Assembly: GCA_005878415.1 (NCBI GenBank)
Contig: VBMM01000154.1
Location: 1-6,067, forward strand
Length of the DNA stretch: 6,067 nt
Direction of reading: 5' to 3'
Source of the DNA: Methanobacteriota archaeon
GTDB lineage: Archaea > Thermoplasmatota > Thermoplasmata > RBG-16-68-12
This document shows positions 5,752-6,067 of this stretch, one piece after another. Numbering within the stretch: the first letter of the stretch is position 1; the number at the start of each line of letters is the position of its first letter. The position numbers were made by a program, and so were the translations under genes. A model generated the notes under the pieces. The model saw nothing but the letters and a program-made list of their open reading frames with translations. It was not told the DNA's origin and made no database searches.

Positions 5752-6067
5752 TACTCCTCGCGGAGGCGCGGGTTCAGTACCTTGTCGAACGAGTACCCGA
5801 GGAGCGCGAACGCCACGGTCGCAAAGACAATCCCGCCGGCCGGGAACGCGATCCACCACCAGAAACCCCGGAACGGAGCGCTCCCGCTGTACGCATCTCC
5901 AAGGATACTGCCCCACGTGGGCAGCAGCGGATCTCCGAGGCCGAGGAAGGAGAGAGAAGCTTCGAGGAAGATGAAGCTCGGAACGGCCAGGGTGATCAGC
6001 GCGAAGGTGTACGGGAGGAGTCGCGGCATGATGTGTTTGAACAGGATCCTCGTCCGGCTCGCGCCGT
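5751..6067 (-). CDS. dppC: Dpp/Opp-type ABC importer permease, C-terminal part (DppC-like), cut by window edge
   Basis: Only the last 104 residues are in the window; the frame is open to the right edge. The visible part begins GASRTRILFKHIMPRLLPY, the EAA-loop region that docks on the ATPases. A membrane helix follows (about ALITLAVPSFIFLEASLSFLG), with LSFLGLGDP and the P-x-WG segment typical of DppC. An outer segment ends in FRGFWWWIAFP, then comes a final helix and NPRLREE, the usual DppC end (compare DPRLR). An internal ATG at 6029 is not the start, because the residues before it continue the family motif. The gene is 11 bases upstream of the dppD-like ATPase. A second permease (DppB-like) would be expected just beyond the edge, which is inference. 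Confidence 0.9.
   Translation of the reverse strand, partial: GASRTRILFKHIMPRLLPYTFALITLAVPSFIFLEASLSFLGLGDPLLPTWGSILGDAYSGSAPFRGFWWWIAFPAGGIVFATVAFALLGYSFDKVLNPRLREE

Overview
The window looks like a piece of an archaeal chromosome, GC-rich and most probably euryarchaeal or Thermoplasmata-like. Three things point that way. A TTTATAT TATA element sits about 80 bases upstream of the binding-protein start. The solute-binding protein has an N-terminal signal peptide without a lipobox cysteine and is held by a C-terminal membrane helix, the usual archaeal surface anchor. Shine-Dalgarno motifs (GGAGG type) sit in front of every gene start. The phylum is an inference from these traits, not an observation.

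Layout. Bases 148-723 (+) encode a small unrecognised protein with two membrane helices and an external domain carrying three N-glycosylation sequons. Bases 726-749 hold a strong hairpin between two convergent gene ends. Bases 760-3406 (-) hold a family-5 (peptide/nickel type) solute-binding protein gene, broken near base 2200 into a 5' part (2141-3406) and a 3' part (760-2202) in different frames. Bases 3407-3743 are a gene-free gap with the promoter of the binding protein: TATA box, an overlapping 9-bp inverted repeat, and a strong ribosome binding site. Bases 3744-5753 (-) hold the two ATPase genes of a Dpp/Opp-type importer (dppF-like and dppD-like) behind the C-terminal end of a dppC-like permease, which runs off the right edge.

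Transcription of the importer runs right to left: permease, ATPase D, ATPase F, then a promoter-bearing gap, then the binding protein. The binding protein would capture a peptide or similar solute outside the cell, the permease pair (only one partly visible) would form the channel, and the two ATPases would drive it. The substrate cannot be read from the sequence.

The points most worth a second look are the sequence order in the binding protein (motifs of the usual second half come before motifs of the usual first half), the frameshift with probable loss of a short segment at its centre, the inverted repeat overlapping the TATA box, and the hairpin with a UUCG loop at the convergent gene ends. 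I see no wholly new system; the window is mainly an ordinary importer locus with an unusual binding protein.
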